Notes: a model not told the origin generated them from the letters alone. Counted from the first letter of the stretch, positions 9,328-17,715 are shown. The stretch is 64,000 nt of DNA from DASQDN01 sp963844855 (GCA_963844855.1 CAWJQP010000045.1:124001-188000); one strand, 5' to 3'. A program made the numbers and translations.

Positions 9328-11301
9328 ATGATCACAAACACACTAAACCGTCTGTTTGTTCTTGGCGTGATCACTGCCGCCATGGCGTTGAGTCAGCCCA
9401 CAATCGCTCCAACGGAATCGCAGGTTGGACCGCGTCGCGGCGAAGATGTCGATGGCTACAACATCGTCAACTCTTTCGAACTCGGATACCGGTGGCACGA
9501 TGTCAGCGGGAATGAGGGTAAATATCGTAGCGACGTCAACTTCGGTAACGGAATCCGCCTGCTCGGAAGCAGTCTCTCGGTTCATTCGAAGGAAGGCCAC
9601 GGCAAATACTTTGATGAGTTGCTCTTGAACACGCAAGGACTGGGGAACGATCCGTATCAATACGCCTCGCTGCGTGTCCAGAAGAATCGCCTGTATCGCT
9701 ATGACATGCTCTGGCGACAGAATGATTACTACAATCCAGCGCTGATCCTTGGTGGCCAGCACTTGATGGATACGAGCCGGCGTTTGCAGGACCACCAGAT
9801 CCTTCTGCTTCCCCAATCCAGTTTTCGGTTTTTCGCCGGTTACTCACGGAACAGCCAGAGCGGACCCGCTCTCTCGACAATCAATCTCTTTGATCAGCAT
9901 CGCGGTGACGAGTTCCCTCTGTTCACGGATGTTCGCCGTCTACAGGACGAATATCGCGTCGGTCTCGAGATGGAACTGGCGGGCATACGAATGACCGTGC
10001 AGCGAGGTTGGGAATTCTTCCGCGACGATACACGGAATACCTCGGGTCCACAAACAGGGAACAACATCACCGACGATACGACGCTTACGTCCTTCCGACG
10101 CGATGAGCCCTATCACGGCAGCACTGATAACTGGCGTGTGCATCTGCAACGGGAACAAACGAAGTACTTCGGCATCAATGGCCGGTTTACTTATGCCGGT
10201 ACGAGGCGGAACTTCCTTTTTGACGAGATGGCTGTTGGCACGGATCGTCTGGGAGGCGCCTTGAACCGGCAAGTCCTAGTGGCAGGTAATGGTCGTAGAC
10301 CTGTGCTTGCGGCCAATCTGACGACAACCGTCAATCCGGCCGACGCGTTGACGATTGTCAATCATACGTCCTTTCATTCCACGCGGATGGACGGCGATGG
10401 CACTTACAACGAATACAATAACTCGCGAACGTTTGGGTCACTGATCCACTTTCAATATCTCGGTATTCAGACGCTGTCGACCGCAACCGAAGCTAACTAT
10501 CGGGTTTCTTCCGTGCTTGGGTTCTTCGGCGGCTATCAGTATTCGACACGCGATGTCAGATCCATACAGCAATTGGATTTTGGCGACATCGTGCCCGATC
10601 GCACGGAGTACGAGCAGAACAATACGCTGCATGCCGGTCGCTTTGGGGTCCGAGTGCGTCCGGTTAAGGCGCTCACCATCATCGCGGACGGAGAGGTCGG
10701 GCGGGCGGATCGGCCCATCTTTCCGACGAGCGAGAAGAACTATCATGTCCTTGGCGGAAAGGTTCGATACAAGGCGCGATCTTTTGCTTTCGGCGCGAAC
10801 GTTCGGACCAATTACAACTTCAATTCGGCCTCCGTTTTCTCGCACAGCTCGAAGACGCGGAACTACTCGGCGGATTTCTCGTGGTCGCCGCAAGCCTCTT
10901 ACGGAATCGACGCCAGTTACAGCAAGCTGCATCTCGATACATTGAGCGGCATCGCGTATTTCTTCAACAACGCGTTTGTCCAGAACGATTACTCGCGCTA
11001 TATCAGCAATATCCATGCGGGGACGATCAGTCTGCGCTATTCGTTTGGGACTCGCGTCGATTTGTTCGGTGGCTATGTACGTACGCAGGATGCCGGCAGC
11101 GACGAGGCTGTCATCAGCCGCTTGAATTTTCAGACCTATCCTTTGACGTTCGATTCGCCGATGTTACGCGTATCGGTTCGCTTGCATGAGAAGCTGCGGT
11201 GGAACGCCGGCTATCAGCGTTACGGCTACAGTGAGGTCGTGCTCCCGATCCAGAACTATCACGCGAACACGGGGTATACCAGCCTGAGCTGGTCTTTCTG
11301 A
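9328..11301 (+). CDS. MtrB/PioB-like outer-membrane porin
   Basis: 657 residues with a signal peptide (NRLFVLGVITAAMALSQ) and then a large barrel with repeated amphipathic strands and many Tyr/Arg/Phe girdle residues (GYRWHDVSGNEGKYRSDVNF, YASLRVQKNRLYRYDMLW, FRFFAGYSRNSQSG). It ends TGYTSLSWSF with a terminal Phe. Size and strand pattern fit the MtrB/PioB family, which sheaths a decaheme cytochrome. I do not see the N-terminal CXXC pair of Shewanella MtrB, as is common for PioB-like members. The assignment leans on the gene directly upstream coding for an MtrA-like decaheme cytochrome. Confidence 0.8.
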   Translation: MITNTLNRLFVLGVITAAMALSQPTIAPTESQVGPRRGEDVDGYNIVNSFELGYRWHDVSGNEGKYRSDVNFGNGIRLLGSSLSVHSKEGHGKYFDELLLNTQGLGNDPYQYASLRVQKNRLYRYDMLWRQNDYYNPALILGGQHLMDTSRRLQDHQILLLPQSSFRFFAGYSRNSQSGPALSTINLFDQHRGDEFPLFTDVRRLQDEYRVGLEMELAGIRMTVQRGWEFFRDDTRNTSGPQTGNNITDDTTLTSFRRDEPYHGSTDNWRVHLQREQTKYFGINGRFTYAGTRRNFLFDEMAVGTDRLGGALNRQVLVAGNGRRPVLAANLTTTVNPADALTIVNHTSFHSTRMDGDGTYNEYNNSRTFGSLIHFQYLGIQTLSTATEANYRVSSVLGFFGGYQYSTRDVRSIQQLDFGDIVPDRTEYEQNNTLHAGRFGVRVRPVKALTIIADGEVGRADRPIFPTSEKNYHVLGGKVRYKARSFAFGANVRTNYNFNSASVFSHSSKTRNYSADFSWSPQASYGIDASYSKLHLDTLSGIAYFFNNAFVQNDYSRYISNIHAGTISLRYSFGTRVDLFGGYVRTQDAGSDEAVISRLNFQTYPLTFDSPMLRVSVRLHEKLRWNAGYQRYGYSEVVLPIQNYHANTGYTSLSWSF

Positions 11302-11304
11302 GGA

Positions 11305-11619
11305 ATGAGTTTCAACGCGACGAACTTCACAGTCAGCATTCTGCTTTTGATGGTGTTGACGTTGTTCATCGCGGGTGTCCGGATACGCAAACCCGTCGAA
11401 AACAATTGGGTGTTCTTTTATTGGGTTTTGGTGACGGCTGTCACGATTACCAACCCCCAGCTTTACAACTTCAGGGTCATCGCGGTCGGCCTGGCGGCGG
11501 GTTTGCTGATCCGGTTCGAATTCATGAACGGGGCGATTACGCGCCTTGTACTCATCGTAGAGATGTGCATCTGGGCTTACATCATCTACATGAGCTGGAT
11601 GATCATAATTTCGTTCTGA
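11305..11619 (+). CDS. Small inner-membrane protein, three helices
   Basis: 104 residues, starting three bases after the porin gene. Three hydrophobic helices: residues about 7-24 (FTVSILLLMVLTLFIAGV), 34-50 (WVFFYWVLVTAVTI) and 82-102 (LVLIVEMCIWAYIIYMSWMI). No family recognised and no metal or heme motif. Its position as the last gene of the conduit operon hints at a link with electron transfer or assembly, but nothing in the protein shows it. It converges with the rhodanese gene, leaving 4 bases between the two stops. Confidence 0.7.
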   Translation: MSFNATNFTVSILLLMVLTLFIAGVRIRKPVENNWVFFYWVLVTAVTITNPQLYNFRVIAVGLAAGLLIRFEFMNGAITRLVLIVEMCIWAYIIYMSWMIIISF

Positions 11620-11623
11620 GGAT

Positions 11624-12007
11624 TTATTTCTCGACGGGTAGGCCGGCAGTAGTGTACGCGCGCCAGCCGCCATCGAGCGAAATCACATCGGTATAACCCA
11701 TCTTCTGGAGGTTGTCCGCTGCCAACGCCGAACGAAAGCCGCCGCCGCAATACAACACTAGCGTCTTGCTTTGATCCGGAATTTCTTTCTCGATGTCTCG
11801 CTCGATGACGCCTTTGCCAAGATGCATGGCGCCGGCTGCATGTCCAGCCGCCCACTCGCTCTCCTCGCGGACATCCACCAGGATGTGATCTGCTCCAGAA
11901 GACTTCAACTGCTGATATTGATCGATGTTGATTTCTCGAACGCGCGACTTGGCGTCATTGACGAGATCGAGAAATGCCTGGTTGTGCTTCTTAGCTTGTA
12001 AGCTCAT
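11624..12007 (-). CDS. Single-domain rhodanese-like sulfurtransferase
   Basis: 127 residues. The rhodanese fold is clear: VREINIDQYQQLKSSGADHI, LVDVREESEWAAGHAAGAMH (the DVRE box), and the active loop LVLYCGGGFRSALAADNL with catalytic Cys at about residue 92. The C-terminal GWRAYTTAGLPVEK is typical. These enzymes move sulfane sulfur to cyanide, thiols or proteins. An N-terminal extension of about 30 residues precedes the domain. The start overlaps the 3' end of murA by 17 bases, so it is the last gene of a murQ-murA-rhodanese unit. Confidence 0.88.
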   Translation of the reverse strand: MSLQAKKHNQAFLDLVNDAKSRVREINIDQYQQLKSSGADHILVDVREESEWAAGHAAGAMHLGKGVIERDIEKEIPDQSKTLVLYCGGGFRSALAADNLQKMGYTDVISLDGGWRAYTTAGLPVEK

Positions 12008-13271
12008 GATTGTCGTCGATCCTCTTTACCCTGGCCCCCACCCGGGAGAGTTTGCCCTCTATATTCTCATAGCCCCGATCGATGTGATACACGCGATCGA
12101 CCACGGTTTCACCCTTTGCCGCCAGGGCTGCGAGGACCAGCGAAGCGCTAGCCCGGAGATCCGATGCGATCACCTGCGCTCCACTCAAATTGGCTTTCCC
12201 GGCGACGATCGCCTGCCGGCCTTCGATGCGAATATTCGCGCCCATACGGACGAGTTCCTGCACATGCATGAACCGGTTTTCAAAGATCGTCTCCGTGATG
12301 AACGAGATGCCCTCGGCACATGTCATTAGCGCCATGTACTGCGCTTGCAGATCGGTTGCAAAGCCAGGATATTCTTCCGTTTTGATGTCGATCGCACGGA
12401 GAGTTCCGGTAGATCGCACACGGACGGACGTTGAGCTCTCCTCAATTACGTCAACACCTGCCTGGCGCATCTTGGTGATAAGCGCGCCGACATGTTCGGG
12501 GACGCATCCCGTCACCAGAATTTCGCCTCCGGTGACTGCAGCAGCGATCATGTACGTGCCGGCTTCGATACGGTCCGCAATGATCTCGTGCTCGACTCCG
12601 TGCAGTTTGGCGACACCCTGGACGCGGATCGTGGAGGTTCCTGCGCCTTCAATTTTCGCTCCCATCTTCAGCAGCATGTTGGCCAGATCGACGACTTCTG
12701 GCTCACGGGCGGCATTCTCGATTACGGTCTCACCATCCGCCAGGGTTGCCGCCATCAGCACGTCTTCAGTTCCTGTGACGGTGATGCGATCGAAGTAAAC
12801 CCGTCCTCCCTTAAGTCCTTTGGGGGCGACAGCTTCGATGTAGCCATGCTCCTGATGAATGCTGGCCCCGAGCTGCTCCAGTGCCGCGACGTGCAGGTTG
12901 ATCGGACGTGCGCCGATCGCGCATCCTCCCGGCATCGACACCCGAGCGCGCCCACAACGCGCTACCAGCGGCCCGAGGACCAGACTGGAGGCCCTCATGG
13001 TCTTGACCAGCTCATAGGGAGCTGTGGGCTCGGCCAAGTTGGCGCATTGAATATGATGCGGGCCGTTCGGCTCCTTCGTCATCGTGACGCCGACATGGGT
13101 CATCAGCTTTTCCATCGTCCGGATGTCACGAACCCGAGGGATTCGATGGAGCGTGATCGGCTCGTCCGTCAGAACGCACGCCGCCAAGATGGGCAGGGCC
13201 GCATTCTTTGAACCGCTAGCGTGTACTTCGCCTTCGAGTCTGATGCCGCCTTCAATCAGGAGTTTTTCCAT
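11991..13271 (-). CDS. murA: UDP-N-acetylglucosamine 1-carboxyvinyltransferase
   Basis: First committed enzyme of peptidoglycan synthesis; transfers enolpyruvate from PEP to UDP-GlcNAc in the cytoplasm. 426 residues, the normal size. Visible: the N-terminal MEKLLIEGGIRLEGEVHASGSKNAALPIL, the active-site loop MPGGCAIGARPINLHV with the catalytic Cys (fosfomycin target), VTGTEDVLMAATLADGETVI and YPGFATDLQAQYMALM. ATG 13271 directly follows the murQ stop (TGA then ATG with no gap), so recycling and synthesis genes are coupled. The Cys predicts fosfomycin-sensitive chemistry, from knowledge of the family. Confidence 0.96.
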   Translation of the reverse strand: MEKLLIEGGIRLEGEVHASGSKNAALPILAACVLTDEPITLHRIPRVRDIRTMEKLMTHVGVTMTKEPNGPHHIQCANLAEPTAPYELVKTMRASSLVLGPLVARCGRARVSMPGGCAIGARPINLHVAALEQLGASIHQEHGYIEAVAPKGLKGGRVYFDRITVTGTEDVLMAATLADGETVIENAAREPEVVDLANMLLKMGAKIEGAGTSTIRVQGVAKLHGVEHEIIADRIEAGTYMIAAAVTGGEILVTGCVPEHVGALITKMRQAGVDVIEESSTSVRVRSTGTLRAIDIKTEEYPGFATDLQAQYMALMTCAEGISFITETIFENRFMHVQELVRMGANIRIEGRQAIVAGKANLSGAQVIASDLRASASLVLAALAAKGETVVDRVYHIDRGYENIEGKLSRVGARVKRIDDNHELTS

Positions 13272-14156
13272 TCAAGAGCCTTTCGCGACGCTACCGCCGC
13301 TTTCCAAGAGCAAAGTTGTGGCTAGTTCGCGCGGAACACCAAGCTTGGCCATTACGATTGCCGTCCGGACGTCTCCGGCGTCAGTCAGCATCGTCGCAGC
13401 GGTTTCGTCAGCTACACCGGAGGCGTCACGAACGATGCGTCGCGCCCGATCGCGCAGCTTTTCATTCTTGCGGCTGCACATTCACCATCAGGTTGCCATA
13501 CACATACCCGAGCTTGATCATCGAGGCTGTCGTGATCATGTTGAGCGCAAGTTTCGTCGCGGTTCCGGCTTTCATGCGCGTTGAGCCGGTCACGATCTCT
13601 GGTCCTGTTACGAGTTCGATACCGATTTCCGCCGTCTGCGGCAAGCTCCGATCCCGGGGAGCAGGCGATCCCGACTGTCAGCGCTCCCATTTTCCTGGCG
13701 GCGCGTCACTGCGCCCAGCACATAGGGTGTGCGTCCGCTCGCGGCGATGCCGACCAGGGAATCTTTGGAGTTGAATCCTCGGGCCTCGATATCGCGCTCT
13801 CCCGAAGCAGGGTCGTCCTCACTGGCCTCCGTTGCTTGGCTGAGTGCAGCCTCGCCTCCGGCGATAATGCCTTGAACCATCTCGTACGGAACGCTGTAGG
13901 TCGGCGGACATTCCGATGCATCGAGTACACCGAGCCGTCCGCTGGTGCCTGCGCCGATGTAGAAGAGCCGCCCGCCCGAGCGAAACCGATCTACAATGCC
14001 ATCGACGGCTTTTGTGATCTGTGGGATAGCGGCGGAGACGGCCTCGGCGACTTTGCGGTCTTCATCATTGATGATCCGAAGGACATCGGATGTAGGAAGG
14101 GTATCGATTTTCGAGGACTCGGGATTGCGCTGTTCGGTGAGGAGATTTTCGAGCAT
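13272..14156 (-). CDS. murQ: N-acetylmuramic acid 6-phosphate etherase (frameshifted)
   Basis: Splits MurNAc-6-P into GlcNAc-6-P and D-lactate during cell-wall recycling. Read from ATG 14156 (MLENLLTEQRNPES). SIS-domain features: GGRLFYIGAGTSGRLGVLDASECPP, MVQGIIAGGEAAL and SLVGIAASGRTPYVLGA. The frame breaks at about 13690 (an extra C in CGC-CGC-C-AGG), about 13650 and about 13480. The later parts are intact in other frames: MGALTVGIACSPGSELA, then EIGIELVTGPEIVTGSTRMKAGTATKL, then NEKLRDRARRIVRDASGV to the stop at 13272. All parts together give a full-length protein of about 295 residues, so the breaks are probably sequence errors. Confidence 0.86.
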
Positions 14157-14168
14157 GGATACACGAAA

Positions 14169-14202
14169 GCCCGGGGCAGGCCCGAAGGCCGGCATCCCGG
14201 GC
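14169..14202. repeat. REP-like GC-rich nested hairpin
   Basis: GCCCGGG (14169-14175) pairs with CCCGGGC (14196-14202), and inside it GGCC-CGAA-GGCC (14179-14190) forms a second stem. It lies between the end of iscA and the start of murQ, both on the minus strand. It could be a REP-type element or an attenuator between the two genes. No T run follows on the minus strand. Confidence 0.45.
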
Positions 14203-14228
14203 TACATTACTTTCCAGATGATTGCAGG

Positions 14229-14553
14229 TTAGGCGCTGAACGAGCTGCCGCAACCGCAGGTGGATTTGATGTTTGGATTGTTGAACTTGAAGCCTGAGCC
14301 TTCCATCGACTCGACATAATCGACTTCGGCGCCGTCTAAATAAAGCAGGCTTGCCTGGTCAACAAAGACTTTCAGGCCTTCGAAGTTGTAGGTCTTGTCG
14401 AGCATCCCGGGGTTCGTGTTCGAACGCCATGGAGTAGCTGAACCCGGAGCAGCCACCACCAACAACGGCAATCCGCAGTCCGGCAGGTTTCGGTTCCTGC
14501 GAATTCAGAATCTCCTGAACTTTGGTAACGGCGGTGGGGGTCAAGTTAATCAT
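14229..14553 (-). CDS. A-type iron-sulfur carrier (IscA/ErpA), frameshifted
   Basis: Small Fe-S carrier that passes clusters to apo-proteins. Start ATG 14553 (MINLTPTAVTKVQEILNSQ). The three cluster cysteines are present: one in VVGGGCSGFSYSMAF and two in the C-terminal STCGCGSSFSA. The frame changes near 14418, where the expected Glu-Asn pair (GAAAAC) reads GAAC; a shortened run of A explains it. The second part (NPGMLDKTYNFEGLKVFVDQ) runs to 14229. Total about 108 residues, normal. IscA and ErpA cannot be separated by eye. No isc or suf neighbours are present. Confidence 0.85.
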
Positions 14554-14704
14554 CTGGTTACCTCCACGTATCGTATGTATATATTGTAGCCGACCGTGGC
14601 GGTCCGCCAGGCTCTGCACGACTTTTAGATGCATGACCGTAGTCAGAAAGTCGCGACAGTCAGGAGGCTCGCAAGTTAATATGTACAAGGCGGATTACTG
14701 CAAT

Positions 14705-14731
14705 GGAACCCGCCGACGCCTGTCACACGTC
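14705..14731 (+). promoter_or_regulatory. Candidate ECF-sigma promoter
   Basis: GGAACC (14705-14710), 17 bases, then CGTC (14728-14731). This is the classic -35/-10 arrangement of group ECF/RpoE-type promoters. It lies directly upstream of an ECF sigma gene, which suggests autoregulation. The -10 is only 9 bases from the ATG at 14741, so either the mRNA is nearly leaderless or translation starts further down (GTG 14811). Confidence 0.45.
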
Positions 14732-14740
14732 GGAGTGCTT

Positions 14741-15416
14741 ATGAACGGCTTGACCGGCGTGCTGACCACGATTCCCGCCACTCCGGGGAGAAGACTCGGA
14801 CAAGACCAGAGTGGATCACCGCACTTCGGAAGAGGCGGATCCTTGTCCGGCGCGTCCAGGCCAAGGACGAGATGGCGTTCAAAGAGATTGTCGAACGCTA
14901 TCAGACAAAGTCTTCTCAATCATTTACGGCATCCTGCGCAATCACAACGACGCGGAGGACATTGCGCAGCAGGTGTTTGCCAAGATCTACTTCTCGATCG
15001 GCAATTTCGATTTCCGCAGTTCGCTGCTGACCTGGATCTACAAGATCACTGTCAACGAGTGCTACGACTACCTTCGCAAGAAGCGGGTACGCAAGCTCGT
15101 GTACGAAAGCGATTTCTCGGAAGAAGATTCGCTCCAGATGGAGAACTCGCAGACGCGCTCGCGACCAGAAAGTGCCCGTCGACGAGACGCTTGGCGCAGC
15201 CGCGATCTATTGGTTAAGCTGTTGTCGAAGATCTCGGAAGAGGATCGCAGCTTGATGCTTATGAAAGAAGTCGAGGGTCACTCAGTCGAAGAACTGGCGG
15301 AGATGACCGGGATGAACGAGAATACAATTAAGGTTAAGCTGTTTCGTACGAGGCAGAAGTTGGTTAAAGCCGCTCAGCGATTGGGCAAGGGCGGGGCTAA
15401 CCCGTTCGCTGCCTAG
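14741..15416 (+). CDS. ECF-type RNA polymerase sigma factor (frameshifted N-terminus)
   Basis: Sigma-70 family ECF factor. The clean segment gives region 2 (YGILRNHNDAEDIAQQVFAK, then LLTWIYKITVNECYDYLRKK) and region 4 (LLSKISEEDRSLMLMKEVEG, then HSVEELAEMTGMNENTIKVK). The beginning of region 2 (ILVRRVQAKDEMAFKEIVER) is in another frame. It joins at about 14909, where AAAG[G]TCTTC has lost a base, and further upstream at about 14790 and 14842. The start is therefore uncertain: ATG 14741 or GTG 14811. It is followed by its presumed anti-sigma gene. The RRTAW-like stretch at 15170-15200 may also hold small errors. Confidence 0.85.
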
Positions 15417-15529
15417 TTTTACGGAAGCCAATTTTTTGATAGCGAACATAGATTCGCTGGCTTTCTGGAAATTGACGGACGTGATCGTTAAGAATCGCGC
15501 CGAGTTTGGTGGGTGCTTGGGAAGAAGCT

Positions 15530-16008
15530 ATGCATGAGCCTGTAATCCAACGTCTTGAAGAGTATCTGGACGGCGACGGTCCGTTTCCGGAAGTGGAAGA
15601 ACACTTGAGCAAGTGCGACGAATGCAGGGAAGAGTTGGCGGCGATGCGAAGCGCAGACGGCGTTGTTCCGTCGTTGCGTTTAAAGCGGAAGCCGAGCCCG
15701 ATCGCTGCGTTCTACGCGCGATTGATGAACCGGATCGAGACGCAAGCGCGACCCTCGGTTTGGAGCCTGTTCGGGGAGTCGATGTTTGCCAAGCGTCTGG
15801 CATACGCCTCGGCTACGTTCCTGGTTCTGATTGGTGTGGTCTTCATGTCCGCAGAGCAGGAACAGGCGATTTGCCTACGGTGATCCGGACGTGGTCTTAG
15901 CCGGAGATGAACGGTATGTGCCTGTAAACATGGACACTGAGGTGGACACAGAGCGCGACCGCCAAGTCGTGTCTGGTCAATCTCACCACGTATCAGGATT
16001 CCAGGTAA
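15530..16008 (+). CDS. Membrane anti-sigma factor with zinc-finger motif (frameshifted)
   Basis: Starts at ATG 15530 (MHEPVIQRLEEYLDGDG). The N-terminal zf-HC2/ZAS-like motif is VEEHLSKCDECREELAAM, i.e. H-x3-C-x2-C, which binds the sigma factor. One membrane helix follows (RLAYASATFLVLIGVVFMS, residues about 88-106). The periplasmic tail runs on in a second frame (FAYGDPDVVLAGDERYVPVN) after an indel near 15870. It returns by one extra T near 15981 to end LVNLTTYQDSR at TAA 16006-16008. The stop overlaps the next ATG (TAATG). Gene order after the ECF sigma gene supports the role. Confidence 0.8.
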
Positions 16009-16379
16009 TGTCGAGGGCGCCTTGGCAGAGTCCTAGTATTCTGTTGACGCTATTGTGTGTTTTTCTTGCGGGCGCCGCGACCGGAGCTGTTGCAGTCTGG
16101 CTGGGTTTTCCGCCCGAGCGTCATAAGCCGGGACTCGCGTGGAACGAAGCGGGACGAGAAATCACCCTACATCGATTCAAGAAAGAACTCAATCTTACTC
16201 CCGATCAGACCGAAGAGTTCCGACGCATAATGGACGACTTCATGACGTATTATCAGTACGCGCAGGCGCAGATGGAAGACGTCCGCGCTACCGGAAAAGG
16301 GCGCATCCTTCGGATTCTGCAGGAGGAACAGAAGGTCAAGTTCGAGAAAATGATGGGGGAACTGCAGGTCAAGCGCTAG
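16008..16379 (+). CDS. Spy/CpxP-like periplasmic protein (membrane-anchored)
   Basis: 123 residues. An N-terminal membrane helix (ILLTLLCVFLAGAATGAVAVW, residues 12-32) is followed by a helical domain with the LTPDQ hallmark (HRFKKELNLTPDQTEEFRRI) and EEQKVKFEKMMGELQ. This is the layout of LTXXQ-motif proteins (Spy, CpxP, ZraP), which act as periplasmic chaperones or stress sensors. It overlaps the anti-sigma stop by one base, so sigma, anti-sigma and this gene form one envelope-stress unit. Ligand unknown. Confidence 0.72.
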   Translation: MSRAPWQSPSILLTLLCVFLAGAATGAVAVWLGFPPERHKPGLAWNEAGREITLHRFKKELNLTPDQTEEFRRIMDDFMTYYQYAQAQMEDVRATGKGRILRILQEEQKVKFEKMMGELQVKR

Positions 16380-16476
16380 GGCCGTCTTTCGAGTCTCCTG
16401 CAACGTCTAACTTTCGAAACAGAATGATATGTTTCTGTTGTGGCGGTTAGAATAGTACCGGAGGCGTTTTTCCTTC

Positions 16477-17154
16477 TTGCCCGCACCCCTACTCCTTTTA
16501 CAGTTCAGCCTCACCGAAGCCGTCATTCATGGCGGGCCGGTGTCCTGGACGGTACTGGCCATTCTGCTGGTACTGTCTCTCATCTCCTGGACCATCATCT
16601 TTTCCAAGTGGTCGCGCTTCCGCAATGCTCGCGGCGCTAACGCGCATTTTCTGCGCGCTTTTCGTAAAGCGAACAGTATGGACTCGGTGGCTGTTGCCAG
16701 TGAACAGTTCCGAATCTCTCCGCTTGTCACTGTGTTCGATTTCGGATACAGCGAGATTGACCGTCAGGTCAAAGCGAGAGGCACCTTAACAAATAAACTT
16801 GCCTTGGAGCGAACGCTCCAACTGGGTATCAGTGAAGAGGTAACGCGGCTGGAGCGCAGCATGAACTGGCTCGCTACAACTGCCACCGTATCGCCGTTTA
16901 TCGGGCTTTTTGGTACGGTCTGGGGTATTATGACTGCGTTTGGAGCTTTGGCGCAGGCCGGTGGCGCGAGTCTGCGCGCAGTTGGGCCCGGCATATCGGA
17001 AGCCTTGCTCGCGACGGCAATGGGTCTTGCGGCTGCAATTCCGGCAGCCGTGTTCTACAACTATTTCGGACACAGCATTCGAGAGTTCGGAGCGCGGATG
17101 GAAGACTTCTCGCTCGAATTTCTCAACATGACCGAGCGCAGCTTTGGGGACTAG
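16477..17154 (+). CDS. tolQ: TolQ/ExbB-family proton channel protein
   Basis: Inner-membrane proton-channel subunit of the Tol-Pal system, which drives outer-membrane constriction. 225 residues from a TTG start with GGAGG about 14 bases upstream. Three helices: residues about 22-42 (WTVLAILLVLSLISWTIIFS), 128-150 (TVSPFIGLFGTVWGIMTAFG) and 172-192 (LATAMGLAAAIPAAVFYNYF). The MotA/TolQ/ExbB signature is in ERSMNWLATTATVSPFIGLF. I call it TolQ because tolR, tolA, tolB, pal and cpoB follow. A small inverted repeat GAAACA/TGTTTC (16416-16435) lies upstream and could be an operator. Confidence 0.92.
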   Translation: MPAPLLLLQFSLTEAVIHGGPVSWTVLAILLVLSLISWTIIFSKWSRFRNARGANAHFLRAFRKANSMDSVAVASEQFRISPLVTVFDFGYSEIDRQVKARGTLTNKLALERTLQLGISEEVTRLERSMNWLATTATVSPFIGLFGTVWGIMTAFGALAQAGGASLRAVGPGISEALLATAMGLAAAIPAAVFYNYFGHSIREFGARMEDFSLEFLNMTERSFGD

Positions 17155-17233
17155 CCGCAGATGAACACAGATAAACGCAGATACGGCCAAAACAATTCGT
17201 TCGAGCGGCGTTCATCTGCGTTCATCTGCGGCT
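17153..17233. repeat. Inverted copies of a short interspersed repeat
   Basis: Between tolQ and tolR, the arm AGCCGCAGATGAACACAGAT (17153-17172, continuing to 17182) is mirrored by GTTCATCTGCGTTCATCTGC with GGCT after it (17210-17233). Each arm holds tandem units of the type GCAGATGAACGCAGAT. This unit is familiar as a dispersed intergenic element in acidobacterial, planctomycete and other genomes. The left arm overlaps the tolQ stop codon. The transcript could fold into a long hairpin and change the tolQ:tolR ratio. Confidence 0.7.
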
Positions 17234-17265
17234 GTCAAGATCTTCTTAGGACAGGACTCTAGTAG

Positions 17266-17715
17266 ATGGCGTTTTCAGCCGGATCTTCGGGCAATGGCAA
17301 TGGACGAAGCCGCTTTCGCGGCAGCACAGGGACTTTGTCTGAAATCAACGTTGTTCCTTTGGTCGATGTGGTGCTCGTGTTGCTAATCATCTTTATGCTA
17401 ACGGCGCAAGTGATGGAGTTTGGTCTTGAGGTCGAAGTGCCCCAAGTGAAGCAGGTACGCAATACGACCGAGGAGTTGCCCGTTGTGACGATCACGAAAA
17501 ACGGGGAAACCTATGTTGCTGAGAAGCCGGTAAACCTGAACGCGCTCGGCGATACCATCAAGGCGCAATACCCAAACCAAAAAGGCGTGTATGTCCGAGC
17601 CGATAAAAATACGGTTTGGGACCCGATTGCGCAGGTGATCAGCACGCTTGGCGAATCGAAGCTCGATGTTCGAGTGGTAACGCGGCCGGAAGATGAGGCA
17701 GACCGCCGCAAGTAA
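17266..17715 (+). CDS. tolR: TolR/ExbD-family protein
   Basis: 149 residues. An N-terminal cytoplasmic stretch is followed by one membrane helix with the essential Asp (INVVPLVDVVLVLLIIFMLT, residues about 27-46), the proton-linked residue of TolR/ExbD. The periplasmic domain has VEVPQVKQVRN, VVTITKNGETYVAEKPV and KGVYVRADKNTVWDPIAQVI. The stop overlaps the tolA start (TAATG). It is separated from tolQ by the repeat at 17153-17233. Confidence 0.93.
   Translation: MAFSAGSSGNGNGRSRFRGSTGTLSEINVVPLVDVVLVLLIIFMLTAQVMEFGLEVEVPQVKQVRNTTEELPVVTITKNGETYVAEKPVNLNALGDTIKAQYPNQKGVYVRADKNTVWDPIAQVISTLGESKLDVRVVTRPEDEADRRK

Noticed and set aside
16416..16435. Operator GAAACA/TGTTTC before tolQ
   Set aside because: Only a 6-bp stem with no second copy; could be chance, mentioned only in the tolQ entry.
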